Part shown: positions 7,713 through 16,036 of the stretch, piece after piece
Position numbering within the stretch: position 1 is the stretch's first letter
Layout of the letters: the number at the start of each line of letters is the position of its first letter
Assembly (NCBI GenBank): GCA_045661205.1
Contig: JAZRFE010000051.1
Span: forward strand, 1 to 19,865
DNA: 19,865 nucleotides
Origin: HGM04593 sp045661205
GTDB taxonomy: Bacteria > Bacteroidota > Bacteroidia > Bacteroidales > Bacteroidaceae
Direction of reading: 5' to 3'
Notes under the pieces: generated by a model
What the model saw: only the letters and a program-made list of their open reading frames with translations
Database searches by the model: none
What the model was told of the DNA's origin: nothing
Made by a program: the position numbers and the translations under genes

Positions 7713-8927
7713 ATGAAGACAAACGTAGGTGTAGTTTTCGGCGGACGTTCCGTAGAAAACGAAATATCAGTGGTTACCGCGAATCAGATGATTCACGCAA
7801 TGGATAGCGAGAAATACAACATCATACCCATATACATAACCAAAGAGGGGAAATGGTATAGTGGCGATGCACTCTTTAATGTAGAGAACTACCGCGACAC
7901 CAAGAAACTGCTCGCTCAGTGCGAAGAGGTGTACATCCGCCCCAACTACGGCGACACCAATCTCTACCGCTGCAACAAAAGCTTGTTCAAGAAAGATGTT
8001 GTAGCCAAACTCGACGTTGTTATCCCCACCCTTCATGGCACCAACTGCGAGGATGGCACATTCCAGGGAGTAATGGAATTTGCAGGAATCCCCTATGCCG
8101 GCTGCAACACCCTTGCGTCAGCTAACGGAATGGACAAAATAACCATGAAGATGATACTCAAAGAGTGTGGCGTGCCTGTTATTGACTACTGCTGGTTCTC
8201 GGACAAAGAGTGGTTCGACCGTCAGGCAGCAGTTGTAGAAAAAATCGAGAGCAAGCTCGGCTACCCCGTAATTGTAAAGCCCGCCAATCTCGGTTCGAGC
8301 GTTGGAATAAAGGCAGCACACAACAAAGAGGAGCTTATCGACGCCATTGAGAATGCAATACAGTTCACCAACCGCATCATCATCGAGAAATATGTACAGA
8401 AGTTGAAAGAGGTAAACTGTGCAGTGCTGGGCAACTACTACGACTGCCAGCCCTCGGTGTGCGAGGTGCCTGTACGCAGCGGCGAGATTCTCTCTTATCA
8501 GGACAAGTACATGAACGGTGGCGGCAAGCAGTCACAGGGAATGCAGTCGACAGTGCGCGAAATTCCCGCCAACCTGCCCGAAGAGACAACAAAATTCATA
8601 CAGAATGCAGCATGTGAAACATTCCGTGCCCTCTCGTGCGACGGTGTTTCACGCATCGACTTCATCATCGACGAGGCAACAGGAGAAATATTCGTGAACG
8701 AGATTAACACCATCCCCGGCTCACTCTCGTTCTACCTGTGGGAGTACAGCGGTATCAACTTCAGCAACCTTGTAGACCGTCTGATAGAGATTGCCATCCG
8801 TCGTCAGCAGGATGCCAACCAAAAGGTAGTGAACTACGGCGACAACATCTTCTCGGGAAAAGGCGCACAGGGCGCAAAAATGGGAGGAAAAGCCGGAGGT
8901 AAATTCGGTGGCAAGTTCGGAAAATAA
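7713..8927 (+). CDS. ddl: D-alanine--D-alanine ligase-type ATP-grasp enzyme
   Basis: This 404-residue cytosolic ligase joins two D-amino acids using ATP. It begins VGVVFGGRSVENEIS with Glu15 in the conserved position. ATP-grasp motifs follow: YPVIVKPANLGSSVGI (184-199), EKYVQKLKEVNCAVLG (225-240), the omega-loop SYQDKY (261-266, Lys-Tyr as in D-Ala-D-Ala enzymes), RIDFII (314-319) and the metal/acceptor site NEINTIPGSLSFYLWE (329-344). The acceptor loop after NTIPG is about four residues shorter than the usual FTxxSMYP form, so the second amino acid may differ from D-Ala. The end carries an unusual tail of Gly, Lys and Phe (about 382-404), making the protein longer than most Ddl. It follows the Mur ligase by 24 nt and precedes umuD by 12 nt. 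The family is sure; the gene symbol assumes D-Ala specificity. Confidence 0.88.
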   Translation: MKTNVGVVFGGRSVENEISVVTANQMIHAMDSEKYNIIPIYITKEGKWYSGDALFNVENYRDTKKLLAQCEEVYIRPNYGDTNLYRCNKSLFKKDVVAKLDVVIPTLHGTNCEDGTFQGVMEFAGIPYAGCNTLASANGMDKITMKMILKECGVPVIDYCWFSDKEWFDRQAAVVEKIESKLGYPVIVKPANLGSSVGIKAAHNKEELIDAIENAIQFTNRIIIEKYVQKLKEVNCAVLGNYYDCQPSVCEVPVRSGEILSYQDKYMNGGGKQSQGMQSTVREIPANLPEETTKFIQNAACETFRALSCDGVSRIDFIIDEATGEIFVNEINTIPGSLSFYLWEYSGINFSNLVDRLIEIAIRRQQDANQKVVNYGDNIFSGKGAQGAKMGGKAGGKFGGKFGK

Positions 8928-8939
8928 TACCCCGCAAAC

Positions 8940-9368
8940 GTGCAGAAAGAGATAGACATATTCTCTCCCGACAGCAACACAGAAATGGAGATACCACTCT
9001 CCGAAAGTAGTGTGACGGCAGGCTTTCCATCGCCTGCCGAGCATTACTTTTCCCTGAAGCTCGACCTAAACAAAGAGCTGATAAAAAACCCCGCATCCAC
9101 ATTCTACGCTCGGGTGAAGGGAGTATCAATGATTGACGAAGGCATCGATGACGGCGACCTTATAGTCATAGACAAAAGCATAGAGCCACACAACGGCAGC
9201 CTTGCCGTCTGTTACATCGACGGGGAGTTTACCCTGAAAAGATTCGAGAAGCACAAGGACTACGCCCTTCTTATACCGGCAAACAAAGAATACACCCCCA
9301 TAAAAGTTACCGACGAGAACGATTTTCTCATCTGGGGCATTGTAACCTACATAATAAAGAAAGTGTAA
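8940..9368 (+). CDS. umuD: UmuD-like S24 self-cleaving peptidase (polymerase V accessory protein)
   Basis: This 142-residue protein matches the usual UmuD length. The catalytic Ser63 sits in GVSMIDEG and Lys100 in FTLKRFE; the likely self-cleavage site is Ala27-Gly28 (TAGFPSP). All three lie exactly three residues beyond the positions in E. coli UmuD (24-25, 60, 97). On RecA-ssDNA filaments the protein would cleave itself and the shortened form would activate UmuC. The start is GTG; no ATG fits, because an in-frame stop (the ddl stop) lies 15 nt before it and the next ATG would leave only about 11 residues before the cleavage site. Its stop codon is immediately followed by the umuC ATG. I see no LexA-like operator upstream, so damage control here is unproven. 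Confidence 0.92.
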   Translation: MQKEIDIFSPDSNTEMEIPLSESSVTAGFPSPAEHYFSLKLDLNKELIKNPASTFYARVKGVSMIDEGIDDGDLIVIDKSIEPHNGSLAVCYIDGEFTLKRFEKHKDYALLIPANKEYTPIKVTDENDFLIWGIVTYIIKKV

Positions 9369-10628
9369 ATGTACGGGCTGTGCGACTGCAATAACTTCTT
9401 TGTATCGTGCGAGCGTGTGTTCAACCCCTCACTCAACGGCCGCCCCGTAGTTGTGCTCAGCAACAACGACGGTTGCGTAGTCTCGCGCAGCAACGAAGCC
9501 AAAGCCATAGGCATAAAGATGGGGCAACCCCTATACCAAATACACGACCTTGTAAAACATCATAATGTAGCAATACACTCAAGCAATTACCGTCTGTACG
9601 GCGACATGTCGCAACGAGTGATGGAAACACTCAAAAGCTACATACCACACATAGAGATATACTCCATAGACGAGGCCTTTCTCGACCTCGAAGGGCAGCC
9701 CATTGACAAGATGCAGGAGTTTGCACGCGAGCTATCACGCATCATCAAACGCAACACAGGCATCCCTGTAAGCATCGGAATTTCCCACACAAAGACACTC
9801 GCCAAAATAGCAAGCAAACTGTGCAAGAGCTATCCAAAGTTGCAAGGCGCATGCCTCATGCACCGCGACGAAGATATAAAGAAGGTGCTCTCGCGCTACC
9901 CCGTCGAGGATATATGGGGAATAGGCCGTCGTCACAGCAAACAGTTACATTCGCTGGGAGTAACCACAGCTGCACAGCTATGCTCAAAGCCCGAAATATG
10001 GATACGCAACATACTGAGCATAACCGGCGTGCGCACATGGCGCGAACTGCATGGAACACCAAGCATAGAATTTACCGACAAGATAGCCGACAGGCAGACA
10101 ATAACCGTTTCGCGCTCCTTTGCCAAAGAGCTGTACGACATTGCAGAACTTCACGAGACAATATCCACCTTCGCCACCCTCGCAGCAGAAAAACTGCGCC
10201 GACAGCACTCCGTAGCAGGAGAGATACAGGCATTCATACTCACCAATCGCCACCGCGAGGACCAGCCACAACACCGCGAAGGCAAACTGCATAGGTTCAT
10301 CACGCCCACAAACAGCACGTTGGAGATTGTAAAAGTAGCCACCGAATTGCTAAAAGAGCTTTACCGCAAAGGTTACGGATATAAAAAAAGCGGCGTCACG
10401 CTGAGCAACATAATGCCCGACAACGCCGTTCAAAGTTCAATATTCGACACAATAGACCGCCCGAAACACAAACAACTGATGCAAACGATAGACAACATCA
10501 ACGCCACCATGGGCCGAGAAAGCATCAGATTGGTGTCGCAAGGCACTATTTCGCACCACACCAACCATCAGCACCTATCACCGCAATACACCACCGAATG
10601 GAATGATATTATCGTAGTGAAAGTGTAG
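9369..10628 (+). CDS. umuC: UmuC-like Y-family DNA polymerase (translesion polymerase V subunit)
   Basis: This 419-residue polymerase copies damaged DNA at low fidelity. The N-terminus MYGLCDCNNFFVSCERVFNP has metal ligand Asp6; VVVLSNNDGCVVSRSNEAK is typical of UmuC, and YSIDEAF holds Asp101 and Glu102, completing the metal triad. Helix-hairpin-helix and little-finger regions follow, including VTVSRSFAKEL-like sequence near 240. The end (YKKSGVTLSNIMPDNAVQSSIFD) matches the small UmuC C-terminal domain (DUF4113 type). The ATG directly abuts the umuD stop, so the two are translated together. It is the last gene of the plus-strand operon and ends 3 nt from the stop of rnhB on the other strand. 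Confidence 0.95.
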   Translation: MYGLCDCNNFFVSCERVFNPSLNGRPVVVLSNNDGCVVSRSNEAKAIGIKMGQPLYQIHDLVKHHNVAIHSSNYRLYGDMSQRVMETLKSYIPHIEIYSIDEAFLDLEGQPIDKMQEFARELSRIIKRNTGIPVSIGISHTKTLAKIASKLCKSYPKLQGACLMHRDEDIKKVLSRYPVEDIWGIGRRHSKQLHSLGVTTAAQLCSKPEIWIRNILSITGVRTWRELHGTPSIEFTDKIADRQTITVSRSFAKELYDIAELHETISTFATLAAEKLRRQHSVAGEIQAFILTNRHREDQPQHREGKLHRFITPTNSTLEIVKVATELLKELYRKGYGYKKSGVTLSNIMPDNAVQSSIFDTIDRPKHKQLMQTIDNINATMGRESIRLVSQGTISHHTNHQHLSPQYTTEWNDIIVVKV

Positions 10629-10631
10629 CCA

Positions 10632-11243
10632 TCACTCGCCAAACTGCAACGAAAGCTGAGGATCCTCGCCCGTCAGATTAAATGTCATGCGATGGTGGCA
10701 CGTAGCTCCATGCTCACGAATAGCCGCACGATGCTTAGGAGTGGGATAGCCTTTATTATGCTGCCAATCGTACTGCGGAAACTCCTTGCTGATACCAAGC
10801 ATATAATCGTCGCGGTAAGTCTTTGCAAGAATAGAAGCGGCAGCTATGCTCATGAATTTAGCATCGCCCTTGACAACCGTCGTATATGGAATGCCCTTAT
10901 AAGGAGTAAACCTGTTACCATCGATAAGCAGATGTTGCGGCACTATCTTCAACTGCTCCACAGCGCGCTGCATGGCAAGGAAAGAGGCTTTAAGGATATT
11001 AATCTCATCAATTTCAGCAGCAGTCACCACGCCCACAGCCCACGCAAAAGCCTCGCGCTCTATCACCTCGCGAAGCGCATATCGCTGCGCCTCGGTCAGT
11101 TTCTTGGAGTCGTTAAGCAGCTCATTGCTGAAGTCTTTTGGAAGAATGACAGCCGCCGCATATACAGGGCCTGCGAGACAGCCACGACCCGCCTCGTCGC
11201 ATCCTGCCTCTATCTTATCGGGATGTAAAAACTGCTGCAACAT
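10632..11243 (-). CDS. rnhB: Ribonuclease HII
   Basis: This 203-residue enzyme cuts RNA in RNA-DNA hybrids and removes single ribonucleotides from DNA in the cytoplasm. The motif CDEAGRGCLAGPV supplies Asp16 and Glu17, LLIDGN supplies Asp108, and VVKGDAKFMSIAAASILAK supplies Asp127, together the four-acid metal site. HNKGYPTPKH is also typical of the family. Length is normal. It is the last gene of the minus-strand operon, 15 nt after sufS, and converges on umuC with no visible terminator between them. Confidence 0.97.
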   Translation of the reverse strand: MLQQFLHPDKIEAGCDEAGRGCLAGPVYAAAVILPKDFSNELLNDSKKLTEAQRYALREVIEREAFAWAVGVVTAAEIDEINILKASFLAMQRAVEQLKIVPQHLLIDGNRFTPYKGIPYTTVVKGDAKFMSIAAASILAKTYRDDYMLGISKEFPQYDWQHNKGYPTPKHRAAIREHGATCHHRMTFNLTGEDPQLSLQFGE

Positions 11244-11258
11244 ACGCCATTAGAAAGC

Positions 11259-12470
11259 CTAACCAAACATTTTCGCCACACGATTGATACCGGCAATGAG
11301 TGCATCAACCTCTTCGCGAGTATTATATATTGCAAACGACGCGCGCACCGTACCCGGAATACCAAAATGGTCGATAAGCGGCTGAGCACAATGATGACCT
11401 GTGCGGATGGCAATTCCCAACCTGTCGAGCAGAGTGCCTAAGTCGGCAGGGTGAATATCACCCACAAGGAAAGATATTGCAGCACCGTCAGGCTCACCAA
11501 AGATGCGCATGCCGGGAATCTCTCGCAACTGCTCCAGCGCGTAGCGTGTAAGTTGCTGCTCGTGAGCCGCCACTACGTCAATACCTATGGCGCTGACAAA
11601 GTCGAGAGCCTTGGCAAGAGCAATAGCCCCCACATAGTCGGGAGTACCCGCCTCGAACTTATAAGGCAGTTCGTTGAAAGTAGTCTTTTCGAAACGCACC
11701 GTCTGAATCATCTCCCCACCACCCTGATAAGGTTTCATGCGATTGAGAAAATCCTCCTTTCCATAAAGCACGCCAATGCCTGTGGGGCCGTAAATCTTAT
11801 GTCCGCTGAAGACAAAGAAGTCGGCATCAAGTTCTTGAACATCCACCTTCTTATGCGGAACGCTCTGAGCACCATCAATCAGCACAGGAACATTATTTTC
11901 GTGAGCAATATCTATAAACTCCTTTACAGGATTGGTAACACCCATCACGTTAGATGTGTGGGTTATGCTCACGATGCGTGTTTTCTCGTTGAAGAGAGCA
12001 CGATAGGCCTCTATATCGAGTTTTGCATTGGCAGTAAGCGGAATCACGCGCAGTTTTATTCCCAGACGCTCTACGAGCAACTGCCAGGGAACAATATTGC
12101 TATGGTGCTCCATTGTCGAGATGATAACCTCGTCGCCACTCTGCAAGAAACTCTCGCCAAAAGATGCTGCCACCAGATTAATACTTTCTGTGGTACCACG
12201 GGTGAAGATAATCTCGTGACGATGACGCGCATTGATAAAGGCACGCACTGTCTCGCGAGCATCCTCATACTGCTCGGTAGCCTTCTGCGACAGGAAATGC
12301 ACACCGCGATGCACATTGGCATTGACATTGGTATAAGCCTCTGTTATTGCCTCAATTACACACAACGGCTTTTGCGTTGTTGCAGCATTGTCAAGGTATA
12401 TGAGTTTCTTGCCATACACCTCGCGCTGCAATATAGGAAATTCCCCTCTTATTTCGTACGGATCAAACAT
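11259..12470 (-). CDS. sufS: SufS cysteine desulfurase
   Basis: This 403-residue PLP enzyme removes sulfur from cysteine, forming a persulfide for Fe-S cluster assembly. The cofactor lysine is Lys225 in FSGHKIYGPTGIG, and the persulfide cysteine is Cys361 in RTGHHCAQP, the short-loop form typical of SufS (type II) rather than IscS. LDNAATTQKP (26-35) and EHHSNIVPW (121-129) are further family motifs. It follows sufD by 6 nt. A sulfur-acceptor partner (SufE or SufU) is not encoded in the window and must lie elsewhere if present. Confidence 0.97.
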   Translation of the reverse strand: MFDPYEIRGEFPILQREVYGKKLIYLDNAATTQKPLCVIEAITEAYTNVNANVHRGVHFLSQKATEQYEDARETVRAFINARHRHEIIFTRGTTESINLVAASFGESFLQSGDEVIISTMEHHSNIVPWQLLVERLGIKLRVIPLTANAKLDIEAYRALFNEKTRIVSITHTSNVMGVTNPVKEFIDIAHENNVPVLIDGAQSVPHKKVDVQELDADFFVFSGHKIYGPTGIGVLYGKEDFLNRMKPYQGGGEMIQTVRFEKTTFNELPYKFEAGTPDYVGAIALAKALDFVSAIGIDVVAAHEQQLTRYALEQLREIPGMRIFGEPDGAAISFLVGDIHPADLGTLLDRLGIAIRTGHHCAQPLIDHFGIPGTVRASFAIYNTREEVDALIAGINRVAKMFG

Positions 12471-12476
12471 ACATCA

Positions 12477-13814
12477 TCATTTACACAGAGAGCATCCCTT
12501 GCAACGGTTAAGCTCTCCACGGAATCTTTTTTCTACCAAAATATGCAACCTCTCGCGCAGAGCATCGAGCTTTATCGCGTCTATAACCTCTCCGGCAAAG
12601 GCAAACATCAGCAAATGCTTGGCCTCGTCGGCAGGAATACCACGCTGCTGCATATAAAAAAGCGCATTCTCGTCAAGCTGACCAACAGTAGAACCGTGTC
12701 CGCACTTCACATCATCGGCATAAATCTCAAGCTGAGGCTGAGCATACATGCGCGCACACTTTGTGAGACAGAGGTTGCGGTTCGTCTGACGCGAATTGGT
12801 CTGCTGGGCATCCTTGCGTATAAGCATCTTGCCCGAGAAGACACCTTTCGACTCTTCGTCGAGTATATATTTATAAAGTTCGTTACTGTTGCAACGACCC
12901 ACTACATGGTCTACAAGAGTATTGTTCTCCACCTGCTGTTTCTTGTCAGAAATAGCAAGGCCATACATATTGACCTCGGCACCCTCGCCCTCCAACGATA
13001 CATGCGCACTGTTGCGTGTAACACCGTTTGTCAGCGTGATTGTTGTGTGGTTGAAACTACTGCCCGCCTCTTGTTTCACAAAGAGTTGTGAGAGTCGTAC
13101 ATTCTCGCCATGCGTCTCTTCGAGCTCGCACAGGTCGAGACGCGCGTTGCGGCCGATAAACACCTCTATAACCTGCACCGACAGTGATTTTATCTTCTCC
13201 ACTGCATGGTCACACACAAGCATAGACGCCTGAGCACCCTCTTCGAGCACAACAAGCAGACGGCGATTGGTGAGCAGGTCGATGTTTGAACGCAACACAT
13301 TCATCAACTGCACAGTCTTTTCCACGCAACTGTTCTTCGAGACATACAGCACCACTCCATCCTGCACAAACGAGGTGTTGAACATGGTAACACCATCGCC
13401 ACGCTCGGCAAGCATATTATAATAAGGCGCAAGCAACGAAGGGTTTTGGGTAGCAATCTCGTTGAGACTGCCCAGAATTACACCCTCGGGCAATGCCTCT
13501 TCTCCACCTTTGGGGAAATAGGTATCATTGACAATATACTGCTGGTGAGTATGCAGATTGGGCACATCGCACGAAAATATCTCACGCGGATTGATAGGCA
13601 CATTCAAGCGACCGAGATTCATTCCATAATTCTCCGAGAAGATAGGATTCACATCGGTATATCTGTACTGTTCGCTCTTTGCAGACGGGAACCCCACAGC
13701 CTTGAAAGCCGTATAAGCCTTTGCACGCTCTTTGTTAAGCAATTCGGCACAAGGTTCCTCAATGAGTGTCCTGTTATTGTCAAAAAGCTCTATATATTCC
13801 TGTTCGTTACTCAT
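12477..13814 (-). CDS. sufD: SufD, Fe-S cluster scaffold subunit
   Basis: This 445-residue protein is a partner of SufB and SufC in the SufBC2D scaffold complex. The C-terminal beta-helix core carries the family motif EIYADDVKCGHGSTVGQLDENALFYMQQRGI, with His373 matching the histidine important in E. coli SufD. The N-terminal 150 residues are more variable. The ATG overlaps the sufC stop as ATGA (4 nt), showing translational coupling. The last residues, RCKGCSLCK, form a CxxCxxC tail (Cys438, 441, 444) that I do not expect in the enterobacterial protein; it may bind iron or a cluster. Confidence 0.95.
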   Translation of the reverse strand: MSNEQEYIELFDNNRTLIEEPCAELLNKERAKAYTAFKAVGFPSAKSEQYRYTDVNPIFSENYGMNLGRLNVPINPREIFSCDVPNLHTHQQYIVNDTYFPKGGEEALPEGVILGSLNEIATQNPSLLAPYYNMLAERGDGVTMFNTSFVQDGVVLYVSKNSCVEKTVQLMNVLRSNIDLLTNRRLLVVLEEGAQASMLVCDHAVEKIKSLSVQVIEVFIGRNARLDLCELEETHGENVRLSQLFVKQEAGSSFNHTTITLTNGVTRNSAHVSLEGEGAEVNMYGLAISDKKQQVENNTLVDHVVGRCNSNELYKYILDEESKGVFSGKMLIRKDAQQTNSRQTNRNLCLTKCARMYAQPQLEIYADDVKCGHGSTVGQLDENALFYMQQRGIPADEAKHLLMFAFAGEVIDAIKLDALRERLHILVEKRFRGELNRCKGCSLCK

Positions 13815-14569
13815 TGATTCTCGTTTTTAATCCAATCATAGCCTCTCTCCTCGAGTTCCAGAGCAAGCTCAGGACCGGCAGTTTTTACAATTCGGCCATT
13901 ATAAAGCACATGCACAATGTCGGGCTTTATATAGTCGAGCAGACGCTGATAGTGTGTAATCACAAGAGTCGAAGTATCAGGGCGTTTCAGTTTGTTCACA
14001 CCCTCGGCAACTATGCGCAAAGCATCGATGTCAAGACCCGAATCGGTCTCGTCGAGAATGCTCAGAGAGGGTTCGAGCATCGCCATCTGAAAAATTTCGT
14101 TGCGTTTCTTCTCTCCACCGCTGAAGCCCTCGTTCACCGAACGGTTAGCGAGCTTGCTGTCAAGATTTACAAGCGCACGTTTCTCGCGCATAAGTTTCAG
14201 GAAATCGCCTGCACTCATTGCAGGCTCGCCCTTATATTTGAGTTTGGCATTTATCGCTGCACGCATGAAATTTGTCATGCTGACACCTGCAATTTCCACA
14301 GGATACTGGAAAGAGAGGAAGACACCCTCGTGACTTCTATCCTCGGGCGACAACTCCAGCAAATTCTTGCCCTTGTATATAACCTCACCATCTGTAACAG
14401 TGTAGGCAGGATGTCCCACAAGAACATTGCTCAATGTACTTTTACCCGAACCGTTGGGGCCCATGATTGCATGCACCTCGCCAGGCTTTACGGTGAGATT
14501 GATACCCTTCAATATCTCTTTTCCCTCTATTGTGGCGTGAAGATTCTTTATTTCTAAAAGATTTTCCAT
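13811..14569 (-). CDS. sufC: SufC, Fe-S assembly ATPase
   Basis: This 252-residue soluble ABC-type ATPase drives conformational change in SufBC2D. The Walker A motif is GPNGSGKST (37-45), the ABC signature is FSGGEKKRNEIFQM (149-162), and Walker B is LSILDETDSGLDID, with Glu174 in the catalytic position. No membrane partner is present, as expected for SufC. It begins 18 nt after the sufB stop and overlaps sufD by 4 nt. Confidence 0.98.
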   Translation of the reverse strand: MENLLEIKNLHATIEGKEILKGINLTVKPGEVHAIMGPNGSGKSTLSNVLVGHPAYTVTDGEVIYKGKNLLELSPEDRSHEGVFLSFQYPVEIAGVSMTNFMRAAINAKLKYKGEPAMSAGDFLKLMREKRALVNLDSKLANRSVNEGFSGGEKKRNEIFQMAMLEPSLSILDETDSGLDIDALRIVAEGVNKLKRPDTSTLVITHYQRLLDYIKPDIVHVLYNGRIVKTAGPELALELEERGYDWIKNENQ

Positions 14570-14587
14570 TTTTTCAATATATAATGA

Positions 14588-16036
14588 TTAACCTACCGAG
14601 CCTTCGAGCGACACGCTCAACAGTTTCTGTGCCTCAATGGCAAACTCCATAGGCAATTTATTAAGCACCTCCTTGGCATAACCATTGACAATAAGTCCTA
14701 TAGCCTCTTCGGTGTCAATTCCTCGCTGGTTGCAATAAAAAAGCTGTTCCTCGGATATTTTCGAGGTTGTAGCCTCATGCTCTATAATCGCACTCTCATT
14801 GTGAATATCCATATAAGGGAATGTGTGCGCACCGCAACGACTGCCCAGCAACAACGAGTCGCACTGGCTGTAGTTGCGCGCATTGTCGGCATTTTTAGCC
14901 ACACGCACAAGACCGCGATAAGAGTTCTGGCTTTGTCCGGCAGAAATACCCTTGCTGATGATGGTACTGCGACAATTCTTTCCAAGATGAATCATCTTTG
15001 TACCCGTATCGGCCTGTTGGAAATTGTTTGTCAGCGCAACCGAGTAGAACTCTCCCTGAGAATTATCGCCACGCAATACACAACTTGGATATTTCCATGT
15101 TATTGCCGAGCCTGTCTCTACCTGAGTCCACGACAACTTGCTGTTAGTTCCGCGACACTCACCACGCTTGGTAACAAAATTATATATACCACCGCGTCCC
15201 TGAGCATCACCGGGGTACCAGTTCTGCACTGTGCTGTATTTAACCTCGGCATTGTTGCACACAACAATCTCGACAATGGCAGCATGAAGCTGGTTCTCGT
15301 CGCGCATAGGAGCAGTACATCCCTCGAGATAAGAGACATAGCTGTCGTCATCGGCAACAATCAGTGTGCGTTCGAACTGTCCTGTCTGAGCCGCGTTTAT
15401 ACGGAAATATGTAGACAGTTCCATGGGGCAACGCACCCCTTTGGGAATATAGACAAACGAGCCGTCGCTGAAGACCGCCGAGTTGAGTGCCGCAAAGAAA
15501 TTGTCGCGATAGTTTACGACCGAGCCAAGATACTGCTGCACAAGGTCGGGGAACTCTTGTACCGCCTCACTCATAGAGCAGAATATGATACCCTTCTCGC
15601 GCAACTCCTCTTTGAATGTAGTCTTTACAGACACCGAGTCCATCACTGCATCCACCGCAGTGTTGCTCAGCGCGAGACGCTCTTCGAGAGGAATACCCAA
15701 CTTGTCGAAGGTCTTCATAAGCTCTGGGTCAATCTCTTTATTCTCGTTGCTCTTCTTCTTTTTCAGCGGGTCGGCATAATACGATATTGCCTGATAGTCG
15801 ATGGGCGGAATATTCAAGTGCGCCCAATTCGGCATTTCCAGCGTCAGCCAATATCTATACGCCTTCAGACGGAACTCGAGCAACCACTCCGGCTCACCCT
15901 TCTTTGAAGAGATAAGACGGATGACATCTTCGTTGAGTCCCTTATCTATAATTTCAGTATTGATATTACTGATAAAGCCATATTTATAAGCTTTATCGGC
16001 AATCTTTTTGAATATATTGTTACTCTTTTTCTTCAT
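14588..16036 (-). CDS. sufB: SufB, Fe-S cluster scaffold subunit
   Basis: This 482-residue core subunit is where nascent clusters are built. Typical Bacteroidetes SufB sequence begins near residue 19 (YGFISNINTEII) and includes ISSKKGEPEWLLEFRLKA and EMPNWAHL. Cys240 in YLEGCTAPM and Cys392 in QCDSLLLG match the two functional cysteines (254 and 405) of E. coli SufB; EEQLFYCNQRGID follows at 429-441. The ATG at 16036 lies inside the end of cvpA (17-nt overlap), so translation of the two is probably coupled. The length is normal. Confidence 0.97.
   Translation of the reverse strand: MKKKSNNIFKKIADKAYKYGFISNINTEIIDKGLNEDVIRLISSKKGEPEWLLEFRLKAYRYWLTLEMPNWAHLNIPPIDYQAISYYADPLKKKKSNENKEIDPELMKTFDKLGIPLEERLALSNTAVDAVMDSVSVKTTFKEELREKGIIFCSMSEAVQEFPDLVQQYLGSVVNYRDNFFAALNSAVFSDGSFVYIPKGVRCPMELSTYFRINAAQTGQFERTLIVADDDSYVSYLEGCTAPMRDENQLHAAIVEIVVCNNAEVKYSTVQNWYPGDAQGRGGIYNFVTKRGECRGTNSKLSWTQVETGSAITWKYPSCVLRGDNSQGEFYSVALTNNFQQADTGTKMIHLGKNCRSTIISKGISAGQSQNSYRGLVRVAKNADNARNYSQCDSLLLGSRCGAHTFPYMDIHNESAIIEHEATTSKISEEQLFYCNQRGIDTEEAIGLIVNGYAKEVLNKLPMEFAIEAQKLLSVSLEGSVG

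Noticed and set aside
8880..8940. LexA-type operator before umuD
   Set aside because: No clear inverted repeat was seen; the region is mostly the coding sequence of the ligase tail.
8940..10628. Possible mobile-element origin of umuDC
   Set aside because: No integrase, transposase, terminal repeats or flanking duplication is visible, and base composition looks like that of the neighbouring genes.
11451..13091. Long plus-strand open frame (546 codons) opposite sufS and sufD
   Set aside because: The minus strand carries complete, motif-rich SufS and SufD here. The plus-strand translation has no recognisable domain and crosses the boundary between the two genes; it is a by-product of codon bias.
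14777..15907. Long plus-strand open frame (376 codons) opposite sufB
   Set aside because: It lies fully inside sufB, and its translation is rich in Arg, His and Cys with no family motif.
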